Source: Prionace glauca (taxonomy: Eukaryota; Chordata; Chondrichthyes; Carcharhiniformes; Carcharhinidae). From it: a DNA stretch of 64,000 nt. Both the position numbers and the translations under genes were made by a program. How positions within the stretch are numbered: position 1 is the first letter of the stretch; the number at the start of each line of letters is the position of its first letter. The notes beneath the pieces are model-generated. The model did no database searches. It saw only the letters and a list, made by a program, of their open reading frames with translations, and was not told the DNA's origin. The DNA lies in NCBI GenBank assembly GCA_037974335.1, contig CM075760.1:27429402-27493401 (forward strand). The letters run 5' to 3'. Positions 11,036 to 21,175 of this stretch are shown one piece after another.

Positions 11036-11135
11036 ACTCGAAACGTCCGCCCTTTTCACTCCTCACAGGTGCTGTCAGACATTGGGAGATTTTGGAGCAT
11101 TTCCTCTTTTCCCATCCGCAGTAATTTGCTTTTAT
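11036..11135 (-). repeat. Interspersed repeat fragment (GCTGGAAAATCTCAGC type)
   Basis: Bases here (CTCGAAACGT, GCTGTCAGACATTGGGAGAT, GCAGTAATTTGCTTTT) are the reverse of the repeat seen on the plus strand at 16480-16620. Family name not known to me. Confidence 0.5.
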
Positions 11136-11254
11136 CACTGAGGACATTTGGTTGAGATTATTTGAAGAAAGATGAAAATGATATATTAAAGAATGGGCAG
11201 AAATCATTCCTCGCTTAGATATCTGGGAAACGAAAACTTCTAGCTCACCCGCCA

Positions 11255-11327
11255 GCCGGAATCGCTCAGTTGGGAGAGCGTTAGACTGAAGATCTAAAGG
11301 TCCCTGGTTCAATCCCGGGTTTCGACA
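11255..11327 (+). tRNA. tRNA-Phe (GAA)
   Basis: 73-nt tRNA with anticodon GAA in the loop CTGAAGA, D arm GCTCAGTTGGGAGAGC and T arm CCTGGTTCAATCCCGGG. Acceptor GCCGGAA/TTTCGAC has one C-A mismatch. TTT, then TTTT further on, follow. Close to the vertebrate consensus, so probably functional. Confidence 0.9.
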
Positions 11328-11659
11328 GGATCACTTTGCTGGTTTTCTGTGCTAATTGGTAGTGCATTTTGTCTCACACTGTCTTCAAACATCAGTTCAC
11401 ACAAGCTGCAACAGACCAAATACCAATTGGCTTTCTGCTGACTGGCTCTGGAAAAAGGCAGAGTTTAAGAGCACGGATGGGCGCCCACACCCATCCTGGA
11501 CGGGACAAGTTAGTTCTGATTCCCGCTCCACAGATAGTGCCAAACGTACTGACGTCACCCAGTATTTTCCGTTTTTATTTCAGATTTCGAAAGTCCGCAG
11601 TCGGCTACTTTATGTTTATGTTTGGAGCTGACAAGTGGCAAGTAACATTGGCGCCACAC

Positions 11660-11870
11660 AGAATGCTGAGAGGCTTGGTGATGCTGTTGTCTGTATGGTG
11701 TTGGAGGGGTGCGGGGGTGCTGCCGGGTGGAAGTGGTCTTGTGTTTGGAAGGTGCTGTTTAAGGTGCCTTTGGTGGATTCCTGCATCATGCAGACAAGTG
11801 GGGAACATTCTATCGCACTCCTGACTTGTGCCACGTCGATGGTGGACTGTTCCACTGATTCATGGACTAT
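11660..11870 (-). mobile_element. LINE 3'-end fragment, jockey-like
   Basis: The minus strand matches, in diverged form, the repeat on the plus strand at 36890-37445 (the part reading QTQDYFHLEG there and QTQDHFHPAA here). Only about 200 bp remains. Confidence 0.5.
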
Positions 11871-11879
11871 TTCCTCGGG

Positions 11880-12180
11880 TGGATGTAGCTGTCACTCGGG
11901 GGCATAGCTTTAAGGTTCATAAAGGAGGATGTCCGAGGTACGTTCTTTACTCAGAAAGTGGTTGGGGTGTAGAATGGACTCACTGCTGTGATAGTGGAGT
12001 CGGACACTTTAGGAACTTTCAAGCGGTTATTGGGTCGGCACATGGAGCACTCCAGAATGATAGGGAGTGGGATAGCTTGATCTTGATCTTGATCATGGGT
12101 TCGGACAAAGCTCAGCACAACATCGTGGGACAAATGACCTGTACTGTGATGTACTGTTCTATGTTCGATGTTTTTTTGGG
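11880..12180 (+). mobile_element. CR1 LINE 3' end
   Basis: Plus-strand end of a CR1 copy. It runs from the conserved C-terminal region (GGGGGCATAGCTTTAAGGTT, TCTTTACTCAGAAAGTGGTT) through the 3' UTR to a TGTTCTATGTTCGATG tail. It is the same subfamily as 23211-23420 and 63306-64000. Confidence 0.75.
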
Positions 12181-12504
12181 AGTCAGGAGGTAAGTTACTC
12201 CTGTAGGATTCCCAGCCTCTGACCTGCTCTTTTAAAATGTGTGCTGAGTCAGAATAGGTCTATCTTCTTTCCTGCTCTGTGTTGTCATGAATTTCCAGCA
12301 CTTTTGTCTTTTCCTGAATGTATTTTGAGGCTGAAGTAAGAGCCAATGTCACATGATTGTAAGATCTTGTTCAGGTAATATTCAATAGTGGATTCACTGG
12401 CGGGAGGGGTGCGGTTTCCAGCCATGTTGTTGACGCTGGATTGATAACGCAGAGAAGCAAATGACGCTTTGAGAACCAGGGTTCGAATTCCAACACAGCA
12501 GGTT
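12181..12504. other. Spacer
   Basis: No gene recognised. A tRNA-like stretch at 12425-12500 does not close a cloverleaf. About 12285-12320 is a small piece of the GCATTTT-type interspersed repeat. Confidence 0.4.
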
Positions 12505-12734
12505 AACTCAATTCAAGACAAAGTAGAATGACTGTGAGTGAGAATAGCAAATTTCAATTATGTAACATTTCCTCACTAAATTGAATATGTTTTGACCATG
12601 TTTCCGCTAATTTTGAAGCTTCAGACGGATATGTAAATAGTGCTGCAGCTGTTTTTGCCGCGGGCCAGTGGCGCAATGCATAACGCGTCTGACTACGGAT
12701 CAGAAGATTCTAGGTTCGACTCCTGGCTGGCTCG
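12505..12734 (+). repeat. Direct duplicate of 9660-9905, with tRNA-Arg
   Basis: Second copy of the tRNA-Arg block; in this copy the tRNA is whole. See the matching landmarks given for the first copy. Confidence 0.55.
12662..12734 (+). tRNA. tRNA-Arg (ACG)
   Basis: 73-nt tRNA with anticodon ACG (loop CTACGGA), acceptor GGGCCAG/CTGGCTC and T arm TAGGTTCGACTCCTG. One change from the usual D loop (ATGCATAA for ATGGATAA). No T run directly downstream; the first TTTT is about 60 bases away. Mostly intact, function uncertain. Confidence 0.87.
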
Positions 12735-13365
12735 CTATGTTATTGCAACATTAGTTCTAAAACTCCATATCTGTGTTGATGAAAAATATATTTTCACTAA
12801 ATTTAGACGAATTCAGGGAAATGTTGACCAAATGCAATCAGCTTCAATGAATATACTTATCTTACCTACTTATTTTTCAAAAACAATGGTGACTAAAAAA
12901 AACTGAAAAACTTCTCTTCTGAATTTTTTTTTAAATGACAAATTTTCGGTAAAGTATTTGGGGGAAAAAAGATCAGCAAGTTTAAGCTACCTTTTAAAAA
13001 GTTGGAAATTTTTCGAAGAGAAACATGGAAACATTACATTGTTCAGAATGGTGAAAATAATTTCTAAAAAAGTTGATGAAATCGGTTGAAGAATTTCTTC
13101 TAAACATGTTTAATTTTAAGAAGCAAAATACAGAGTTTTTTTAAAAGTTGACAAATTTCAGTTAAAACAGATGGAGGAATTTCTTGGGAGTAAGTTTTAT
13201 TCTGAAAAGTTCAAATTAGCCAGAAGTTTCTGGTTTGTGATGCTGGGATTGTTGTCCATTGGAGAGAAGGAGATTGAGGAGTGATTTAATCGAGGTGAAC
13301 TAGATTAGAGCAAGTTTATAGGGGGAGCGGCAATTTATAAAATTTGGGGCAAGTCGGGGACATCA
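12735..13365. other. A/T-rich spacer
   Basis: A/T-rich, with several similar TTTTTAAA-type stretches and GAAATTTTTCGA/AAATTTC phrases suggesting a decayed local repeat. No gene recognised. Confidence 0.4.
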
Positions 13366-13475
13366 CACATGCAAACACACCTACACACCTACCCACACTC
13401 TCTCTCTCTCTCACGTTCTCACGCTCACACACTCACACACACATACACACACACACACACACACTTGCTCAATAA
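13366..13475 (+). repeat. CA/CT microsatellite
   Basis: Simple sequence made of CACACA and TCTCTC runs. The open frame over it is an artefact. Confidence 0.9.
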
Positions 13476-13721
13476 TTGCCAGACTCGAGTCGAATTGCTA
13501 TTATGCGACACAAACCGCTTCTTTTTATTTTCCAACAGAGGAATTAAAGAGCAGCAAAAAAACGAGAAGCACTGACATTGCCGACACCTGGCACCAGAGG
13601 ATGATCACACTGTGCATTGTCAGACCAATTGAACTGGCTGACAAATTGTCCTCTCGATTGGTGCTTTGAAACATTGAAACAAAACACTCTTCAGCAAATC
13701 AACCATCTGCGTGTGAAAACA

Positions 13722-13793
13722 AGGTCCCACCGAGATTTGAACTCGGATCGCTGGATTCAGAGTCCCGAGTGCTCACCATTACACCACAAAACC
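13722..13793 (-). tRNA. tRNA-Gln (CTG)
   Basis: 72-nt tRNA on the minus strand with anticodon CTG in CTCTGAA. Acceptor GGTTTTG/TGGGACC closes with several G-T pairs, and the T arm CCGAGTTCAAATCTCGG is perfect. TTTT follows two bases after the end. One mismatch in the anticodon stem. Probably functional. Confidence 0.9.
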
Positions 13794-13924
13794 ACACAGG
13801 CGCACTGAAAATACTCGTTCAATATTTCTGCCACCTTTAATAGCAGAGAGAAATGTAAATCCCGTTGAGCAATCCCCTCAATGGCCAACACCCATTCATA
13901 CTTGCATTGCCCTTACTGGTTCCT

Positions 13925-15075
13925 ACTATAAAAATGCTGGAAAATCTCAACATCTTTAACGAGAAACAATAAATAGTACTACAAAACTGAAACGTTAGTT
14001 TTCCTGATCCGGGAATCTGAAACAGGGGGACACAATCTCAGGATAAGGCGCTGATGATTTAGGACAGCAAAGAGGAGAAATTGCTTCACTCAAAGACTCG
14101 TGAATCTTGGGAATTCTCTACTCCAGAGGGTTCTGATGTTCCATCATTGAACACATTTCAGTTTGGGTTAGACAGATTTATGATCTATCCAGGAATGAAT
14201 GGAAGCGGGTATACGGAATTGGAACAAATGCTCAGTCACAAGTTCATGTTTCGATTGTTTTCTTTTTAAGTTTAATAGTATAATGGAAGTATGTCTATAA
14301 TGTTATGTGTAATATGTTTGAAGTCAGTTGTCATTAAGTAATTTTGGTAACTCCAGATAACAGTCCAGTCGAGAACAATTGAGAGCGATCTTTCATTATT
14401 AGCACCCACGGACCCATTTGCCAACAGGTAAGTGTTTGCCGATGGTAAGAAAATAGCAATAGATCGTTCGGTTAATAGCCGAACGCGGTGACCAATTACG
14501 CCACAGAGACTGAGACAGTAGGTGGTAAACATACTCTAAACTAGTGTGTCACTGACCACAATTCTATTTCTGCAAAACCTGTTCCAGAACTGCAGAATGT
14601 CCGCACAGTTTACAATTCTATACAAGTCTCTTTAGTTCCGTTGATCCTGCAGCACTGCTGTCGTGTGTTGGTTATTCCCTTTCTCCTATGAACGGGCAGG
14701 TAAAATAAATCCGTGTCTCTTATCAAAGGGAGGAATTTAACAGGAGGGAAGGGAACCGACCACCAGCAGCCCAACCATCCAATACTTTCCACTCAGTCAC
14801 CTCCGTCCGAATATTGTGATCCATTTCCCTCAGGATTTCTTCCAAGATTTAATATTTCCCTTGTTTTCTTCTAATTTTGATACAAGATTCGCTTCAATAT
14901 TCAACACAAATGGAATTACAAACCTGAGGGAGAACAGTAGGAAACAAGTCACTGGATAACACAGATCCCCTGGTGCTCATTTCCAGATTCCCAACACTCA
15001 GCTTTTCAACCAAATGGAGGAATTTATCACTGAAAAGTTTTGGAAAGTTGGTGTGAATTTTGTTTGTGAATCACT
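13925..15075 (-). repeat. Right arm of the inverted duplication
   Basis: Reverse-complement match to 2600-3885, covering the whole arm including the region of the tRNA-Asn, here reduced to its 5' part. The arms lie about 10 kb apart around a centre near 8.9 kb, with receptor genes A and B outside them. Confidence 0.75.
14464..14512 (-). pseudogene. 5' half of a tRNA-Asn pseudogene
   Basis: The minus strand reads GTCTCTGTGGCGTAATTGGT, then TTCGGCTATTAACCGAA. The acceptor, D arm and anticodon stem are kept, but the anticodon is ATT rather than GTT and the T arm and 3' acceptor strand are gone. It occupies the position of tRNA-Asn in the right arm of the duplication. Confidence 0.8.
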
Positions 15076-15428
15076 CGGGTGTTGTGCAAATGCCACTCGA
15101 AGGTTCAGTGAGCGGAATATAATCTATCTGCGTTTTGCTGAGCTTCTGTTCGGTGTATGGCGAGGTTTGAACGGGGTTGGAGCTTGTGTCCCAGGGATGG
15201 GCTGTAACCCGCTGATTGAAACTGCAGTCGCCGCTTTCTGCTGGCGGTTGGAGACTGCGGGATATAATCCTGCTGCTTCTCCCTGTCTCACTCACTGTGG
15301 AGCCGGGGAAAAGAGAATCATTGATGGGTTTGTTTCCCGGTCTGAAATGTGGCCTCGAATAACGGTTATTAACGGAGGTAACGCTGTGGAAGCCTTTAAT
15401 AATCTGACAAAAGTCAGTAAAGTGCAGT
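15076..15428. other. Spacer upstream of tRNA-Ile
   Basis: Open frames occur on both strands (for example 15014-15451 plus), but I recognise no domain; the plus frame runs into the tRNA. Probably non-coding. Confidence 0.4.
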
Positions 15429-15523
15429 GCTCCAGTGGCGCAATCGGTTAGCGCGCGGTACTTATACAGCAGTACAGCCAGCGGGCTATGCCGAGGTTGT
15501 GAGTTCGACCCTCACCTGGAGCC
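15429..15523 (+). tRNA. tRNA-Ile (TAT) with a 21-nt intron
   Basis: 95-nt gene. Exons GCTCCAGTGGCGCAATCGGT...CGGTACTTATA and ATGCCGAGGTTGTGAGTTCG...CTGGAGC fold into tRNA-Ile-TAT. The intron CAGCAGTACAGCCAGCGGGC plus one T lies one base 3' of the anticodon, the standard place. Acceptor stem perfect, TTTT five bases downstream. The discriminator base is C rather than A. Intron-bearing tRNA-Ile-TAT genes are typical of vertebrates. Confidence 0.93.
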
Positions 15524-15828
15524 CTTGCGTTTTGGTGAGAAGATTGTGCAGTGGTCTAATCCCTTTACCAGGTCATAATCTGGGAATCACCAGAACGGGG
15601 GTGGAATTGAAAAACAACAAAAACAATCGATTGATGAAGAAAATATATTTCTGCCCACTTCCCAACAGGGAATTTTTCGTCAGGTGAATGTGGTAATCAT
15701 TGCACTGCAGAAACCATGAGTTCTCTCTACCTTGGAAGCCTTGGATAAAACTATTTCTGAGGTCATCACTGCAGATGTCGGAGCAGCTTTCTCGAAGTTC
15801 AACCCATTGAATGCGATTAGCTAGAGTA

Positions 15829-15899
15829 GCACTGGCGATTCAGTGGTAGAATTCTCGCCTGCCACGCGTGAGACCCGGGTTCGATTCCCGGCCAATACA
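15829..15899 (+). tRNA. tRNA-Gly (GCC)
   Basis: 71-nt tRNA with anticodon GCC in CTGCCAC, D arm GATTCAGTGGTAGAATTC and perfect T arm CCGGGTTCGATTCCCGG. TTTT follows within 10 bases. The acceptor GCACTGG/CCAATAC has a C-A mismatch. Mostly intact. Confidence 0.87.
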
Positions 15900-17275
15900 A
15901 AATCCGTTTTCTCTCCATTCTATCAACACTCTTTCTTTGCAATTCTGTACTGCCCACCTACTTCAATCTCTTTACCATTTGCCTCATGCTACTTTTCAAC
16001 ATCAGCATCGCTTTCCCTTTTTCTCCCTCAGTCTCTCTTTGATCTTAACCAGAAACGAAAGAACATTCAGGAAACCGAACCAAGAGTTTGAAATGTGCCC
16101 TCAACAATGATGTGCGCAGATTTATTCATATGTTCTGTAATCCATGTGAGTGACGATAAACATTGGATTCTTAAACTTTTTCACAAGACCAATAAATAGA
16201 TTCTCACTTTCTGCATCAACGCCCTGGATTATTTTTTCCCTTCTTGTCTCCTCTAAACTAATATTTTGTCTTCAATTTTTTTCGCTTCTCCATTATACAG
16301 TTTGCATGTTTCTTAAAACAAACAGCGGTTTTTTGATTGTACTTCAAACAAAGCAGAATATCAATGGAGTCCTTCACCAGTCCCGTAGCATCAGAGGAAA
16401 CTACACTGACAAGACACGCTGTAAATTTGAAGCCTTTTATGTTTTATATCAGACCTACCATTAGTTCAACGAAGATAAATATAAAATACTGTGGATGTTG
16501 GAATGTGATACAGTAACTGAAAATGCTGGAAAATCTCAGCAGGTCTGATAACATCTGTGGAAAGAGGATAGAGCTAAAGTTTCGAGTCTGGGAAACCCTT
16601 CCTCGGAGCTTAGCTCAGACTCGGAAATGTTGGTTCAATTAGTTCAATGAAGTTGTCCAGTCCATTATGGCAGTACCTTCGTTGAGCTGGACTTTCCTCA
16701 GGCGAAAAAAAATCGTTTTCAAATAGACATCGACAACTGAAAATATAGATGCGTTTGCCAGAATTAAGTGATTTATAATGTCCGTAGTGAATATAACCAT
16801 ACTGAATTTGAACTGACAACACTCAGTTGAGCCTTGTGAATTAGGTTTCTCGGGCACCTGAGAATTTACTGGGATGAATCTGGTCGACATTGAACAGACG
16901 CAAGCCAGTTTGGGCATGTACACGCCGATTGTAACCAGGTTGGACTGGAACCGTTTATTCTACATTACAGATGCTGAGCAGAGTACCCCAACATCCAATG
17001 TAGCTGTGCAGAGCCGGGGATGTTCGGCCTGAAAGTAACTGGGATGGACTGGAAATTAAACTTGGCCAAATTGATGTAATTGAAATGAAAAATTAACATA
17101 TTCGTAAAGAAAGGCGACTCCTAAGGTAGCCATACTTAAGTGCCCTTACCATGGTCACGAATAGATGGCTAGAAGTGGCTTGACTCAGTTAGAGATGTTT
17201 AGAGCTAAATTGCGTCCTATCATTTCGTCGGGATTTTGAACATTTCTTTTCTGTTTTCCATGGACTATTTGCATT
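15900..17275. other. Intergenic DNA with one repeat
   Basis: No gene recognised. A plus-strand interspersed repeat lies at about 16480-16620 (AAATGCTGGAAAATCTCAGC, CATCTGTGGAAAGAGGATAG). The rest is A/T-rich and looks unique. Confidence 0.5.
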
Positions 17276-17630
17276 TCTTAATGCAGTCATATAAGATGAT
17301 TAGAGGTATAGATAGGGTGGACAGTGATAGCCTTTTTCCTCGGATGGAGAAAGCTAGCACAAGGGGGCATAGCTTTAAATTAAGGGGTGGTAATTATAGG
17401 ACAGATGTCAGAGGTGAGTTCTTTACCCAGAGGGTGGTGAGGGATTGGAATGCCCTGCCTGCTGCAGTTATAAATGCGCCTAGTTTGGGGGCGTTTAAGA
17501 GATCCGTGGATAGGTTTATGGATGGAAAGGGATTGGTTTAGGTAGAAGGTCATTGCTTTTTAATTGGTCGGCGCAACATCGTGGGCCGAAGGGCCTGTTT
17601 TGCGCTGCAATGTTCTATGTTCTATGTTCA
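17276..17630 (+). mobile_element. CR1 LINE 3' end
   Basis: 5'-truncated copy. It encodes the last part of ORF2 without a break (MIRGIDRVDSDSLFPRMEKA, then FFTQRVVRDWNALPAAVIN and a stop), followed by a short 3' UTR (GGGCCGAAGGGCCTGTTTTG) and a TTCTATGTTCTATGTTC tail. Same subfamily as 55825-56953. Confidence 0.85.
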
Positions 17631-17912
17631 GTCAGAAGCCAGCAGCTATGCTCTGTACTGACACGAATATCCAGGGAAACTGGATTATGCCTTAGTCTCT
17701 GGGTATTTCACTCAAGGAGGTTTGAGAATTCATTGAACAAAAAATTATACTCGATCAAAACATAAACAGCAGCTGGGTAGCATCTGCACGAAATTGTTTT
17801 TCACACTAAATGTGAATAATATAAAAAGAATCATTTCCCTGGAGCCTGACATTATGCATAAATGTTACAACATTTATTGTCATACCATGCATGCACAAAG
17901 CCTCCGATAAAA

Positions 17913-17982
17913 ATGCACGTACCTCCAAAAGGGCTGGTGTTTGCCATTTACTACCCCGTCATTGCAGCTATTGGAGTTCCAG
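17913..17982 (+). CDS. GPR139-like receptor, gene B, exon 1
   Basis: 70-nt first coding exon: MHVPPKGLVFAIYYPVIAAI then GVP, phase 1, with a GTACAG donor. An in-frame ATG lies 51 bases upstream (17862), but the start chosen gives the same length and peptide as gene A. The extracellular N-terminus is about 7 residues and has no glycosylation site. Confidence 0.83.
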
Positions 17983-19772
17983 GTACAGTTTTGTTATTAT
18001 CATGTACTGTCTTTGTTCAGCTTGTAACGTTTTTTTCAGTTTTATCATTAGCACATCTCCAACACATGGCATTCACTTCTATCATTTAGAGTGATGAATT
18101 TTCCCCTGAAATATATAGATTCTTCGAGTCAACTGATACATTTTGTTCTCTTTCACAGGATAATTTTATAAATTTTAAGAGCTTTACTCTTCATTTGAAT
18201 GATATAATATCTTGAATCTGCTGGCACAATTTTCTGAATGAATTGTGAACGTTGTCGTTTTAGGCAGTGCCGTTTCACTCAAGTAACAGAAAAAGGTATT
18301 GACATGATAATGTCTCCCGTTCAACGGTGTTCTGCCTGTCTTTGACCTGTGCCATACTTTGGATCCCCCATCAAACTTGCCATGTATCACTGCAAAATCA
18401 ATTTAGAAATGCAGTTATATTTTCTTAGCAATGCAATTGTAGATGGATCCTTGAAAGTTATTATGTTGTACATGTAGTTCAATTACGACATTGACACACT
18501 AAGTGTTGCGAATTTTCACTCGGAAACCACAGCATCACTCTGTTTCTGCAGAATTACTGGCGCTGCTATTGGAAGTTACAGCCATTCCATTGCAAACGTG
18601 TAACTTTTTATTGTTAGTATCATTGATGTTCCAGAATTATCGCATTGTCACCTCCCTGTAGATGCAAATATGTTATTGTCTTCTCCCTGTTCCTGCATTG
18701 TTATCTAGAAATTCTAGATTTCTTTCATGTTGTAGATATTGAGAGAAATTGATTGATTCGTACGAACAATTGCTGTCTGAATATCGTGAAAGATTTTATT
18801 GACACACCTTCGGTATCAACGGGTTTTTGACAATATAGGAGGATTGCAATAGCGGCGCTTTGGTGAATGATTGGTACACACCAATAACAAGCAAAGCGTA
18901 CTGTTTGGTCTCCAGTCTCGACCCTCGACACTCATTGCACAAGTCATCATTTCTCTCGATTCTTTTCTGATTACTTTGACCATGTTGACGGAGGCAGGGT
19001 AACTGCTGGTATATTTTGGATGGAATATAAGTGATTCTGGAAATGCTTTCATGCCTGTTTCAGAAATTTCAGAAGAGAGGTTCAAAGGACCCAGTACTGC
19101 TTGCGAGTTCTTAATCTTCAAATATACACTTCACTCAGATTTGTATATTTTAACCCCTGCAATTAGAGCAATACTCTTTCCAAGTGTGTCCTTTGCATCT
19201 GTCAGTTACAGAGATTCATTATACATCAGCAATTACACTTCATTTTCGGGTTTGGAACCCCTTTCAGTATTTCCTCTGTAAATTCAGAGAAGAGCCAATT
19301 AGTTCCCCCGTCGTTGATTGAAGATTTAGAGTTTGCTTTAATGCAAGCATTTCCAACAGTGAATATTTTAAGAATAATTCGCCAAGTGGGACAACTATCG
19401 AAACTGAGCGAGATGGAAACTTTCCAGTTGAATATTGAAATGAATGCTTTTTTATAATTCCATATTCAATATGTTCTGTTGGAAATTGCTGACTATTCCT
19501 GAAGGTGCATTTATGGGTTTTCAATATCTTCTTATCTTTCATTATATTGTATTGCATCATGATGGAATTCCATGTCAAAGACCCATCTTATTTATAATTC
19601 TTGTGATCATGTGAATAGAAACCTGAACAAGGGATAGTTTTCAATGTAGAATCAAGTCATAAGATTTTCATTTTCATGCACAATCTTGTATCATTTTGAT
19701 GAGAGTTGAGAAAGTAACATCTTGTCTCTCGTGTTGCCGTGCATATATTCTCCTGCCTTCTCTATTTTACAG
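17983..19772 (+). other. Intron of receptor gene B
   Basis: 1.79-kb intron bounded by GT and a pyrimidine-rich TCTATTTTACAG acceptor. A/T-rich; no repeat or nested gene recognised. It is about twice as long as the intron of gene A. Confidence 0.7.
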
Positions 19773-20683
19773 CTAACTTGGCAGTCGCTGTAATCCTATG
19801 CCGAAGAAACTGTGGTCTCTCCAGATGTATAATTTACTATGTGGTGTCCATGGCGGTGACAGATCTCTTGGTCATTATTACCAGCGTGATATTAAACCGG
19901 ATTGCTGGGATTTATTTCCCTGGCAGTCTTCTGTCAGTCACCCCAATCTGCAGTCTTCATGTTGTGATAACCTATGCAAGCATTGATAGTTCTGCCTGGT
20001 TAACGGTTGCTTTCACCTTTGATCGATTCGTGGCCATTTGCTGCCAGAAGCTGAAAATCAAATACTGCAGGGAGAAAACAGCGGCGTGGGTCATAGTGAC
20101 CGTCTGCACACTGAGCTCTCTGAAAACATCCTTCCTGTATTTTATTTTTGAACCGGTATATATAATTAACAACATACCATGGTTCTGTGTTATAAAGCAA
20201 ATATTTTACACATCCCTCGCATGGAACGCCTATGATTTGTTTCGAACAGTTTCAATGCCCTGTATCCCATTCATTCTGATTTTACTGTTCAATGCTCTGA
20301 CTATCAGACACATTCTCGCAGCCAATCGGACCCGCACCAGGCTCCGGGCACAGAGTAATGGAGAAAAACAGAGAGACCCAGAGATGGAGAAACGGAGAAA
20401 GTCCATTATTTTACTCTTTGCCATCTCGTGCAGTTTCATTCTCTCATATGCGTTATTTTTTGTGACAATTCTCTATGTCCGAATTGCAAAGGTCCCTTAT
20501 TTCTCAGTTCCTGATCCCAGTGAATGGTCATTTATCTTGGAGGAAAGCGGATATGTGCTTCAGTTTCTGAGTTCTTGCGTCAACCCGTTTATTTATGCAG
20601 GGACTCAGAGCAATTTCAGGACTGAGTTAAAGAATGGAGTGAATTATCTGCTGAGATTATTTGTTAATGTGTTTAGGATTTGA
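19773..20683 (+). CDS. GPR139-like rhodopsin-family receptor, gene B, exon 2
   Basis: With exon 1 this gives a 326-residue class A receptor. TM1 about 9-33 (split by the intron at residue 24), TM2 43-64 with Asp54, TM3 after Cys83 ending in DRF at 107-109, TM4 125-148, Cys162 in the second outer loop (disulphide partner of Cys83 by family rule), TM5 178-202, TM6 233-257, TM7 280-301 with NPFIY at 294-298. The third inner loop is short and basic (NRTRTRLRAQSNGEKQRDPE). The exon is 911 nt, as in gene A, and the proteins align without visible gaps, so A and B are close paralogues. No break; it looks functional. The ligand is unknown; human GPR139 itself is a brain receptor for aromatic amino acids, which need not apply here. 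Confidence 0.92.
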
Positions 20684-20801
20684 AAATATGAGATAGAAAA
20701 CGAAAGTTTCATTTAACTCCAACAATTCCTGCATTTCTCAATGCCACACAAGGTCATCCTTCAAATATGTTCTTGTTTATGTACACCTAAACTAATGTGT
20801 G

Positions 20802-20807
20802 AATAAA
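20802..20807 (+). promoter_or_regulatory. Poly(A) signal of receptor gene B
   Basis: AATAAA about 120 bases after the stop codon, a normal distance for a short 3' UTR. Confidence 0.6.
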
Positions 20808-21039
20808 GAAATGTATAAGGGAAACAGAACCAACGTAAAAAAAAATCGGTATTGAAATCTTGAGAATCCATGGGTTTCCCATGTCTCCAACTCAGTGGTG
20901 GACCAGTGATGAAGGTTCGACCCGCTTACCTCCACGGTTCCTGTTTGATTCATCGTCTGTTAATATGGATCAATTCATTGTTCACCACACAGAGAACAGG
21001 TGAATAGTTTTGCCCCAGTGTGAGGTGGCATAACATAAA

Positions 21040-21078
21040 GGTTCATGGTGGAAGATATAGGTGTAATGTCCGAGGTAC
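21040..21078 (+). mobile_element. CR1 LINE fragment, 5' piece of an interrupted copy
   Basis: AAAGGTTCATGGTGGAAGAT then GGTGTAATGTCCGAGGT matches 11911-11940 and stops where a minus-strand CR1 begins. The rest of the copy resumes at 23211. Confidence 0.6.
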
Positions 21079-21175
21079 ATAAGAACATAAGAACATAAGA
21101 AATAGGAGCAGGAGTAGGCCATCTGGCCCTTCGAGCCTGCCCCGCCATTCAATAAGATCATGGCTGATCTGGTAG
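21079..21175 (-). mobile_element. Duplicated CR1 3' tail
   Basis: A 97-bp second copy of the last part of the CR1 next to it, with its own AACATAAGAACATAAGAA tail (TTCTTATGTT repeats on the minus strand). Confidence 0.7.

Noticed and set aside
12425-12500. tRNA-like stretch with a B box (GGGTTCGAATTCC)
   Set aside because: The acceptor, D and anticodon arms do not pair; probably a relic or SINE head.
14610-14792. 60-residue frame also present at 2929-3111 (WLGCWWSVPFP...)
   Set aside because: Shared only because both lie in the duplicated tRNA-Asn block; no conservation pattern of a protein could be judged and the third copy at 8040-8230 does not keep it open.
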